A DNA stretch of 23,825 nucleotides. Source: Stephanodiscus triporus. Taxonomy: Eukaryota > Bacillariophyta > Thalassiosirophyceae > Thalassiosirales > Thalassiosiraceae. The stretch spans positions 1 through 23,825 of the forward strand of contig JALLAZ010000194.1 in assembly GCA_036939755.1 (NCBI GenBank), given 5' to 3'. The translations under genes and the position numbers were made by a program. Shown in pieces: positions 16,651 to 23,825 of the stretch. The notes below the pieces were generated by a model that was not told the DNA's origin, made no database searches, and saw only the letters and a list, made by a program, of their open reading frames with translations. Each line of letters starts with the position of its first letter. Positions within the stretch are counted from its first letter, which is position 1.

Positions 16651-18311
16651 TCAAGCGACGTTGAACGAGGAGACACTGAGAGACTTCTCGCCGATCGAAT
16701 AAGTCATCCCCGCATCGCCGCTGCCGTCGTCCTCCAAGATCGCGCTCGAGATCACCGATAACGGAATGCCCGAATGGACAGACACAACGTGCGGGAACCA
16801 AATGTGATACGAAACGAATGCCGATACGGCGCCCACGATCGATCCGGCCAGGATGTCCGACGGGTGGTGCCAATTATCTTAGTTTTTGTTTTTCGGGAGG
16901 GGCCGCGTCAGGACAGAGCAGACGGCATTGTCAGATCAATATTGGCCGACCGCCCAAAAAGGAAAAAAAAAGACCGAGGTTTCGACGGAGAGTACAAAAC
17001 GACGTTATCATCGCGAACCCCATATCCGGAATCGGCACACTCACCCACGAGCCTGCTCGTCGCGCACCAGAACGAGAGCGAAAGCGGCGAGAACGACGCG
17101 ACGAACGTCGCCCTCCTCGACCACGACGCCATCGCGACGCCCCCGCCCCCCCCGCGTCCTCCCCATCCTCCTCCTCCCCCTCCTCCTCCGCCGCCATACG
17201 TCTTGCCCAAACCGATCCTTCCTAGGAAGAAAAGCACAAGGCAAACCGATCCGGCGAAGCTAAGGGAGCTGTGTCCGCTCGGGAAGCTCATCCTCGATTC
17301 CATCTCCATCTCGCGACCGTTCGTGCATTCCAAAGTCGATACGTCGAATCCGCACATGTCGTAGAAATTCGGGCGGAGTCGTCCTACGTAGAACTTGGCG
17401 CATTGCGTGACGAATTCGGATATCCCGACGGAGACCAGGACTGCGCACGATCCGGCGTGCATGTTCGGTAGGGGCGGGTTGTCGTCGACGGACGCGAGTT
17501 GTTGCCGCGAGGAGGGAGCGAGGGGGAAGAAGGATCCGAGGAGGAGGACGATCGATAGGGGTAGCCAGAGGGAGATGAACCACAGCCTTTCGGCTATTTT
17601 TTTATTTATTTATTTTTTTCCCACCCGGGCGGATGCGGCAAAAAAAAAGGGTCGACGATGGAATCGGACCGTATGGCGATGCCGTCGAGACGAGGGGAGA
17701 GGCGAGCGAGTCGAGGGAGTTGAGGGAGGGATGTGAACGATAACCATCGCGACGTATCGTGGGCACGATCGATATACCTGTATCTCTTGCCGTAAAGATA
17801 GAGATCATCACGATAAAACGTTAAACAGATAGATCAAGAACTCACACGGGAAGACGACGTCCGACTTGGGAACGTACACGTTCGTCAGGGATAGATCGAG
17901 CAACACGTCCCCCGCCGCCGTCGTCTGATACGGCACGTCGCGCATTGTCATCCCGCCCATGAGCGGCAGCACGAACAACGTCGGACCCCGCACGCCGAAT
18001 TCGAAGCACGACACGCTCGCGAAAAATTCCAATAACATCGCCATCGTCGCGTCGTTGTACATCGACGTTAGGACTTCCCGTGGCGATCGGACGTGTACCG
18101 AGTATGACGACGACGATATCGACGACGACTCGACGACGAAGTGGCCGCGAGGCCGCTGCTTCTTCGAGTTGTCGTACGAGACTCGATCGTCGTCGGCGCC
18201 GCTGCCGCTGCCGCTTACGCTGACGCTGCCGGCGGGAGATGCGCCGCTAGTGCTTCCCTCTTCGATGTGGAGGATCGAACTGCCGTGCCGAAGCAATGGA
18301 ACCATTGGCAT
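16651..18311 (-). CDS. PAP2-family lipid phosphate phosphatase, three exons
   Basis: Integral membrane phosphatase that dephosphorylates phosphatidate or related lipid phosphates. Exons are 17846-18311, 17045-17593 and 16651-16877; introns of 252 nt (CCGT|GTGAGT ... AAATAG|CC) and 167 nt (GTGG|GTGAGT ... CTAAG|AT), both phase 1. The product is 413 aa. The three catalytic motifs are intact: KFYVGRLRP (~222-230), PSGHSS (~260-265, nucleophile-assisting His263) and SRLVDNWHHPSD (~335-346, His342 and Asp346), the last restored only by splicing. TM segments surround them (TMAMLLEFFASVSCF, LWLPLSIVLLLGSFFPL, SLSFAGSVCLVLFFLG, GSIVGAVSAFVSYHIWF). Odd is a Gly-rich loop after the second motif (~280-300), encoded opposite a CCT/CCC repeat, where most relatives have a short loop. 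N-terminus is Ser-rich and cytosolic-looking. The start at 18311 is 127 bp from the divergent neighbour. Confidence 0.88.
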
Positions 18312-18438
18312 GGGCGGGGCGGGGTGGTGTGTGTGGTTGTGTGGGCGATGGGCAATGCGCTGGCGTCGTTTGTGCGTGATAATTTATTATGTGGAGAAAA
18401 GGATTGGCCGTTATACTGATTCCTATGTTCGACTCAAG
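18312..18438. promoter_or_regulatory. Very short divergent promoter, PAP2 / WRKY19-like gene
   Basis: Only 127 bp separate the two start codons. The left half is G/T-rich (GGGCGGGGCGGGGTGGTGTG), the right half AT-richer with GATAATTTATTATG near 18377. If both starts are right, the two genes share one regulatory region and both 5' UTRs must be very short. Confidence 0.45.
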
Positions 18439-19384
18439 ATGGCACTGATAAAGATTGCGCAGTGGCGAAACGATGCAGCCACGATGCAGGGGTGCATCAA
18501 CTATTCCTACAGGACAGGACTTTGCAAAAGGCACGGCAAAAAAAGAGGTGATAATGTTTCAGCCACGAGGGAGGGATGCATTTACTACGTCTGGAAGGGA
18601 GGAGTATGCCACAGGCACCATAAAGAGACTATCGTTGATGCCCCGGGTAAAGTGGAACTGCTCCCTCAGCCCGCCGAGGAATACGATGCCACGACTGTGA
18701 GTGACCTGGCGCGATGGGGAGGGGAAAACGAAGTGCAATATCCGTCCGATGAGGAGGAAAAAATCTGCGCATGGATGTCGAGGTCCAGTCGAATGGCGAG
18801 ACTTGGTAACTAAATAATGTTGAGAAGACAGGAATCAATATCACTTTCGTGGAGTGCAAACCCAGAAAAAGAATGAATAAGATAAAGCTTTGATTGCAAT
18901 GTCGGCTTTCAGCTAGTCATTTTCGTCAAAGGTTGTATTCGAGTTGCAATATTTTTCGTTGCTCGGGTGATAACTCATTGGCAACATTCGGGCTGGCCAT
19001 CGTGTGGGAGTTTGGACGATCCTGCACTGTCGGCTGGAAGAGGAACAAGATGCGCTCCTCGATTGTTGGAAGTGGAAAGCTTTCAATGAGCAGCGAAGAC
19101 AGCGGAAGAGGTGAGAGAACGTGCAATGAGAAGGCGTGTCTCGTCGTGGCTCGTGTACAGGCCGTAGTTTCATAGAGATAATGATCTACTAAATTTTAGG
19201 AGAAATAGATAATCCTCCAAAGCCATCATCCACCATCTACTCGAGCCGCCTCCCATCCGGCGCGAGGACAACATTTTCACAGTCAAAACCTGCTACGTCC
19301 GAGTTGGAAGCTGTGCGGAGGAATGACAAAACTGGTGATAAAATCATTCAACATCTTGGAGGCTTAAATTCTCAACTATCATGA
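18439..19384 (+). CDS. WRKY19-like Cys/His-repeat protein, three exons
   Basis: Exons 18439-18805, 18913-19110 and 19200-19384; introns 107 nt (CTTG|GTAACT ... TTTCAG|CT) and 89 nt (AGAG|GTGAGA ... TTTTAG|GA), both phase 1. The model bypasses an in-frame stop 6 nt past the first donor and joins three otherwise unexplained open segments, giving 249 aa. The N-terminal part has two repeats of the pattern G-C-x2-Y ... G-x-C-x-R-H (GCINYSYRTGLCKRH and GCIYYVWKGGVCHRH), the short zinc-binding-like unit annotated as WRKY19-like in stramenopiles. Exon 2 is basic and Cys-containing (HFRQRLYSSCNIFRC). Exon 3 is polar and ends KIIQHLGGLNSQLS. Function of this family is unproven; it may bind nucleic acid. 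The ATG at 18439 is preferred because it begins just before the repeats; an in-frame ATG near 18354 is possible. Confidence 0.65.
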
Positions 19385-19551
19385 ACCTGGGGATCTCGAC
19401 AAGGGACTTATCCCGCCAGCCCATGAGACCCCAAGTTGACCACGGTAAAGATGACATGTGCAAAATAAATTAATGGTTGTATCTTTCGAAGAGTGATATT
19501 TCAATGAATTTCTCATCAACGTAAATTTAGGATGGAAGGTCAGAAAGTCGG

Positions 19552-21183
19552 TCAAAACTCCAAACGCAGCGTCTTCTCCCTCTCTGCCCAGAGCTTTATC
19601 TTCTCCTCCTGGAGCTTCCTGGACTCTGCAATTTCCGCTTCCTCCTGCTCAGGTGTGATAATGCTGCCGTCCGATCGGCGTTTCCGAGTCTTCGCGTCGC
19701 AAATTAGCGTCCACAGACCTTGATGCACGCTCTTCGCCTTGTCGTGCTTGCCAGAAAGCCTGCGATAGATCTCGACCTCCGACAAATGACAGAGCTCGAT
19801 GCCCGTCATGGAATGCAACAGGAGCAAATCTGCCTCGTTGTCGTCGAGCCCTGCCGTTGTCTGGCACCACATCCTGATGCGCTCAGCGTCCCAGTTGGCG
19901 GGATCCCGTTCGTCCCTCTCCATGTTCTTTCTGTCCTTCGCCACAACTCGAAGCGGCGCACTGTACTTCATTGTGTTCATTGTGTGTCTCACGTCACAAG
20001 CTAGGGGCGACACATGCGCAAGGACGACGGTCGAGCACATGCGCGTGCATCCGATGTCGAACACGTCCTTCATCAGTAGCGTGAGCTTGGAGCGTCGGTA
20101 AGGCACGTGGATTGACGCGCCGCCGGCGCCGTCGGCCAACGTCCTTGCCCGAATGCATTCCTTCAAGGTCATGAGAGATAGATTAATCTCCTTCGTCTCG
20201 TCCATCAGACTTTTGCTGTGGCCCTTGCTGTCATCTGATCGCTCGGATCCGGCGAGGTCGATGATGTACAGCACTCCCTCCGCTGGGCCAGTTCCGGCCT
20301 CGAAGCCAATGTGGCCGACCCGAATGATGCCGACGCCGTGCGAACGGGATGATGAGTCGTTCTTATCGGTGGCTTTGGTCGTGCGGCGGGACTTGGCAAC
20401 ATCTATGAGGGCGGATAGGTCGCTTGAACAACTGGTCAGATGTTCGCTTAGGTTCTTCACAACTGCACGTCCGTCAAGAATCTCGCCGATCTGGACCTTC
20501 GACATCGACTTGCTGCCTTTGGGCTCTGTAGCTAGGCAATCTTTGATGTCGGAGCCTAGGATTTCCATGTACGAGAAGGTGATCCTGCGCGCCGAGGCCT
20601 CGCTAGAGTCAGCGAAGAGCTCCGTCACGAGCCTGTCCATGAGATCATTCATGGTGTGGGTCTTGCCCGAACCTGTCTGTCCGAATGCAAAGACGATCCC
20701 TACCTGCCCCGCGAGCGCTCTCCTCACGAGCCCTTCTCCGACGGCGCCGTAAACATCCTCCCCGTCACTGTCGGGACCGAAAACGTGATCGAATGTGAAG
20801 TTCTCTTCCGTTACGCTCGGCTTGCCGGTGATTCCGACCTTCGGCATGAAGACGATGGCCTCCTCCGAGCGATTTGAGGATTCGTCGATCTTGATCGCTC
20901 CGGGAACGACGCAGTTGAATGACTCGCCACGTGCGGCCAGCTCGTCGCCGAGAAGCGGACGCATGCGAAGGCAAACGGTGAATGTCGAGGTTTCGAGAGA
21001 TGGCTCGCGCCGGGAAGCTCCGGAGCCCGAGCTCACCACGACGGTAGAGGGGACCTTCAATTGAGCCTTGCGGATCATTGACACGAACTGATCATGAAAG
21101 TCGCCAACGAGCTTCTTGCCGGCGCTAACGAAGCGGGCACTGGCGCCGGCGGGAGCGGCAGTGAAGTCTATGTTGTTTTCCAT
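19552..21183 (-). CDS. Kinesin motor protein with SAM-like tail (kinesin-13-like), single exon
   Basis: Microtubule motor ATPase of 543 aa, unspliced. The open frame extends upstream to 21249, but the first ATG is at 21183 (MENNIDFTAAPAG). The motor core covers ~65-415: FTVCLRMRPL strand 1, FTFDHVFG, P-loop GQTGSGKT (168-175), switch I NDSSSRSH (275-282), switch II DLAGSE (309-314), then INLSLMTLKECIRA, HVPYRRSKLTLLMKDVFD and STVVLAHVSP, all functional residues present. The sequence style (LKECIRA, EENFTFDHVFG) is closest to kinesin-13/KIF2-KIF24, whose members depolymerise microtubule ends, but class assignment needs a tree. The tail (~428-495: WDAERIRMWCQ ... GIELCHLSEVEIYRRL) resembles a SAM domain, followed by a short charged helix. 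No long coiled coil is present, which argues against processive cargo hauling. Confidence 0.88.
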   Translation of the reverse strand: MENNIDFTAAPAGASARFVSAGKKLVGDFHDQFVSMIRKAQLKVPSTVVVSSGSGASRREPSLETSTFTVCLRMRPLLGDELAARGESFNCVVPGAIKIDESSNRSEEAIVFMPKVGITGKPSVTEENFTFDHVFGPDSDGEDVYGAVGEGLVRRALAGQVGIVFAFGQTGSGKTHTMNDLMDRLVTELFADSSEASARRITFSYMEILGSDIKDCLATEPKGSKSMSKVQIGEILDGRAVVKNLSEHLTSCSSDLSALIDVAKSRRTTKATDKNDSSSRSHGVGIIRVGHIGFEAGTGPAEGVLYIIDLAGSERSDDSKGHSKSLMDETKEINLSLMTLKECIRARTLADGAGGASIHVPYRRSKLTLLMKDVFDIGCTRMCSTVVLAHVSPLACDVRHTMNTMKYSAPLRVVAKDRKNMERDERDPANWDAERIRMWCQTTAGLDDNEADLLLLHSMTGIELCHLSEVEIYRRLSGKHDKAKSVHQGLWTLICDAKTRKRRSDGSIITPEQEEAEIAESRKLQEEKIKLWAEREKTLRLEF

Positions 21184-21868
21184 TCCTTTCTTTCGCGAAT
21201 GGAAAAGAAGGTGGAAGAGGTTGGCCAAATCCGGGGGAGCGATCCTCAAGTCCCGGGATGATTCTGATACAGGTTAGGAGGAGATACCGCGACAGGTTGC
21301 AGCCTTGAGTGGTGTTCAGGAATTTAGTTGAGGGTTTTGATATTTGGCCTGTTACAAAGTTTTGCTGGAGTGCATTTTTCTTGTCGCCGTTGTTACATTT
21401 TCCATTTCAAATCGAAATCGCCCAGATTTTTTTATTTTGGGGGCGCAGCAGAAGCCAGGAGGGTTTGGATGGAACTCTTCGCTTCCGCAACATCACTTCC
21501 AACCTTCCTACCATACTCAAGGTTCTAACTCCCACCCCATCATCTTGTTGAGGCCAAAATGAACCTGCTTCCTGAAATCTGAATAAAACTCAGTGGCGAT
21601 AGCACCTGCTGTTCTGTGAAAATTCACAACGAATGGAGTGAGACGCGGACCATCTCCAAGCCGTCGGCGACTCTTTGTTTAGAATGTTGATGGCATATCA
21701 TCCCTTCTGCACCGTCGAAATGATTATAGTTGGAAGGGTGGAAGGATTCTCCGCATCCCTTCTGCACCGTCGAAATGATTATAGTTGGTCGACGCATTTT
21801 ACAAAAGCACAAAATGCAATTTACCTCTAGAGGGCGTACTTACTATTGAATAAACCACTGAGTATATT
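21184..21868. promoter_or_regulatory. Divergent intergenic region with a 35-bp direct repeat
   Basis: 685 bp between kinesin and the orphan ORF, noticeably AT-richer than the kinesin CDS. It should contain the kinesin promoter. A plus-strand frame at 21344-21562 (ending SNSHPIILLRPK) has no ATG start and is not called. A duplicated 35-bp element lies at 21699-21788. Confidence 0.4.
21699..21788. repeat. Two direct copies of a 35-bp sequence, 55 bp apart
   Basis: Copies at 21699-21733 and 21754-21788 are identical (CATCCCTTCTGCACCGTCGA, continuing to ATTATAGTTGG). The 20-bp spacer is AAGGGTGGAAGGATTCTCCG. This is a local tandem duplication, perhaps a regulatory element or the remnant of a larger repeat; there is no sign of a transposase nearby. 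Confidence 0.9.
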
Positions 21869-22195
21869 ATGTGTGCGTATACCTTTGAGAATGTGCGCGA
21901 ATCGGAGACGGAAGTTATAAATATCATGATGGAGAAAGGTCAGCATATTTCGGGGGAGTTCTTCAAATTGGGAGATATTGATCCATGGAAAGCAGTACTA
22001 GCTAAAGTTCACTCCTCTCAAGAAAGCACTGGCTCACTTGTCTTTCAAGGACCAAAAGAATATCACAGATCGAACAGGCAAATACTTGGGATTGATATAT
22101 TGCAAGAGAGCATGGTGCATTTTTTTATCCAACCAGGCTGGGTGTCAGTTGAGGAAATCAAAGCATCTTTCAGAAATGGGAGCTATTTCTTTTAG
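21869..22195 (+). CDS. Orphan ORF, possibly the end of a larger or decayed gene
   Basis: 108 aa, ATG at 21869, stop at 22193-22195. Not recognised. The composition is convincingly protein-like (YTFENVRESETEVINIMMEK, then FFKLGDIDPWKAVLAKV, QILGIDILQESMVHFFIQPG) with no low complexity. There is no signal peptide or TM. An in-frame TAA lies 18 nt before the ATG, and no good acceptor was identified, so it may be a complete short gene, a final exon, or a fragment. No neighbour suggests a role. Confidence 0.4.
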   Translation: MCAYTFENVRESETEVINIMMEKGQHISGEFFKLGDIDPWKAVLAKVHSSQESTGSLVFQGPKEYHRSNRQILGIDILQESMVHFFIQPGWVSVEEIKASFRNGSYFF

Positions 22196-22461
22196 GGGGT
22201 TGGGGTAGTGCTGGTAGTATAATGATTCATACGAAAATTGAACCCCAATGCCTTCAGCTTGTTGATGCGGTCCTGCACAAATTAGACTGTCTGGGCTCAG
22301 TGTAGTAGCCTATCAGCACTAGAGGTTACGATGCGATGCGTTTGGGCGTAGAAAGCCAAGGATCGAGCGTTTTTCGATTATTTGTTTCGTCCGGGTGAAC
22401 AAGGGACCGCCACCTCCTCCTGGGGTGCAATCACAAATCACCCAATCTATCCATCCCTGCC
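22196..22461. other. Intergenic between orphan ORF and U2AF gene 3' end
   Basis: 266 bp where the two genes converge. A TTTTAGGGGGTTGGGG stretch follows the orphan stop. No gene or RNA recognised. Confidence 0.35.
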
Positions 22462-22532
22462 CTAACCCATCCCCGACCCCCGATCCCTGCTCCCCGACCT
22501 CGAACGGGACCTGCTCCTGCTCATCGATCGGC

Positions 22533-22582
<50 letters not shown>

Positions 22583-23530
22583 CCCCCCACCTGCTCCTGC
22601 TCATCGATCGGCTCCCCCCCCCTCCCCCGCCCCTCCTACTACTCCCGCCGCCCTTCCTCTCCCTCTCCCTCCTGCTCCCCCCGCGCCTGTGATCGCCCCC
22701 GCCGCGATGATCCCGCCTCTCCTCCCTCCTCCGTCGCTCCGTCCTCTCCGCCTCCTCCCTCCTCCTCTCGTCCTCGGCCTCGTCCTCCAAGTCCCGTATG
22801 AGGCACATGGGCACCGGCTTGATGTGCATGAAGTTGCAAAAGCCGCCGCGTCGGCACGTGTCCTCGTCGAAGTCGCGACACCGCGCCTCCCGGAAGTCGG
22901 TCACGGGACTGAATTCCACCTCCATCCGACGTCCGTCGTAATATCGACCGTTCATCAGGTTCAGCGCGTCGGAGGCCTCCTCCTCCTCGCTGAACTTCGC
23001 GTACACGTGGCCTATCATGTGATCGCCTAGGTTGTCGCACACGTGCAGCGCCTCGAGTCGTCCGAATTTCGACAGCTCCTCGAAGAAATCCCTGTTTTTT
23101 GTTGTTGTTGTTGTTGTTTTTTGTGTGTGTTGGGACGGCGGGCGGGGGGGGGAGGGGGTGGGGGAGGGACGAAGGAGAAGGAGGGGGCCAGCGTGAGCGC
23201 CGCGCGGAAATACGACGGGGAGAAGGGAGGAGAAAACGGCAACCAACAACGACAACCAACCAAAAACAACCAAGACAAAAAATAATATAAAAAAAATTTA
23301 ACAACTCACTCGAAGAACGACAGGAAATCCTCCCTCGCCTTCTCCTCGTCGACGATCGCGCCGTCGACGCTCCGTCCCTCCCTCGCCGCCCGCAGCTCCG
23401 CCTCCCGCACGGGATGCCTGTACACGTGCTTGATCAGTATCGTCTGGCTAAACGCCGGACGGTGGTGTATGCGGGAGCATCGATCGGCGTGCCGACACGC
23501 GCCGATCTTGAAGTAGAAGGGACAGTTCAC
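22462..23530 (-). CDS. U2AF small subunit (U2AF1/U2AF35), 5'-partial
   Basis: Splicing factor that contacts the 3' splice-site AG as the small partner in the U2AF heterodimer. Visible exons are 23310-23530 and about 22462-23091; the 218-nt intron (TTCGA|GTGAGT ... AAACAG|G, phase 2) joins FLSFFE to [10 protein letters not shown]. It contains CCCH finger 1 ([20 protein letters not shown]), the UHM/RRM ([38 protein letters not shown]), and CCCH finger 2 ([19 protein letters not shown]), then an Arg/Gly/Ser-rich tail. The usual first ~15 residues before VNC are not seen: 23530 is an acceptor (AAAAG|GTG), so exon 1 lies upstream, beyond or within a G34 tract. At the 3' end the RS tail ([17 protein letters not shown], stop at 22462) is read only if the C46 tract has a different length; as printed the frame stops at 22521. 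Confidence 0.9.
22509..22623. repeat. C46 homopolymer flanked by a 25-bp direct duplication
   Basis: ACCTGCTCCTGCTCATCGAT continuing to CGGCT occurs at 22509-22533 and again at 22589-22613, each followed by a C run (22534-22579 and 22614-22622). The copies are 80 nt apart, not a multiple of three. Both encode the same GSRSMSRSR tail segment of U2AF1 on the minus strand. Confidence 0.92.
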
Positions 23531-23653
23531 CTTTTATTTGTCGTTGTTGTTGTCGTTTGTCGTTTGTCGTTGGTTTTTTCGTCGCGTTTTTTTGCCCGCG
23601 TTTACGGATCATGGCGAGAGAAACGTCGTGAGAGAGGGAGAGGGGGGGGGAAA

Positions 23654-23688
<35 letters not shown>

Positions 23689-23825
23689 GGCGATTTACAT
23701 TTTTCCACGCGTCCGGTCAAAAAGAGTTCGGACGAAGAATGGAAACACCCCGACGGGAAAAAAGCGGGCGGGTGCGCGCGGTGCCGTTCCCAGATAAATA
23801 TTGGTATGGAGACGAGGGGGCAGGG
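23531..23825. other. Upstream U2AF region with a G34 tract
   Basis: Expected to hold the first intron and first exon of U2AF1. It contains GTT/CGTTT repeats, a G9 and a G34 tract (23654-23687). No minus-strand ATG followed by the conserved U2AF N-terminus is present before the window end, so the start codon is beyond the window or lost at the homopolymer. Confidence 0.5.

Noticed and set aside
18926..19195. Minus-strand frame ending NELSPEQRKILQLEYNL
   Set aside because: It looks protein-like but has no upstream exon or start, and it lies opposite exon 2 of a plus-strand gene supported by two phase-consistent introns.
21344..21562. Plus-strand 72-codon frame upstream of the orphan ORF
   Set aside because: It has no ATG start, only TTG, and no recognised features.
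1..23825. tRNA, rRNA, CRISPR array, transposase or reverse transcriptase
   Set aside because: None found by eye: no cloverleaf-type TTCGA arm outside coding sequence, no regularly spaced repeat-spacer array, and no mobile-element enzyme motifs.

Overview
This is nuclear DNA from a photosynthetic stramenopile, most likely a diatom. Most genes have one or two short GT-AG introns. One protein has a signal peptide followed by an ASG-Y site and a twin-arginine segment, as expected for delivery through a secondary plastid to the thylakoid lumen. Other diatom-like traits are Pro/Thr-rich tandem-repeat surface proteins, an HMG-box protein with a large insert, and WRKY19-like Cys/His repeats. The species cannot be read from the sequence. 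The exon structures below come from matching splice sites, reading phase and recognisable protein families by eye.

Layout: VKOR redox enzyme (+, 70-1112); small basic coiled-coil protein (-, 1357-2139); HMG-box/C2HC-finger protein (-, 2583-4644); low-complexity protein (+, from 5019) and DUF6816-like plastid protein (-, from 6408), which run head-on into a C25 tract at 5778-5802 where both break off; PT-repeat membrane protein with two PDZ domains (+, 6843-9449); possible tiny membrane protein (-, 9540-9905); gamma-COP (-, 10125-13421); TPR protein (+, 13971-16382); PAP2 phosphatase (-, 16651-18311); WRKY19-like repeat protein (+, 18439-19384); kinesin with a SAM-like tail (-, 19552-21183); orphan ORF (+, 21869-22195); U2AF small subunit (-, 22462-23530, 5' end not found).

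There are no operons. Strands mostly alternate, giving a run of divergent pairs with shared promoter regions, the shortest only 127 bp (PAP2/WRKY19-like). The genes serve unrelated housekeeping roles: disulfide chemistry, COPI coat, splicing, lipid phosphatase and motor. The most unusual gene is the PT-repeat/TM/PDZ-PDZ protein, in which a PDZ module was duplicated together with its intron. Long C/G homopolymers (C25, C18 with an adjacent N, C46, G34) coincide with broken or frameshifted genes. They are probably slippage or misassembly points, so gene models touching them are incomplete.
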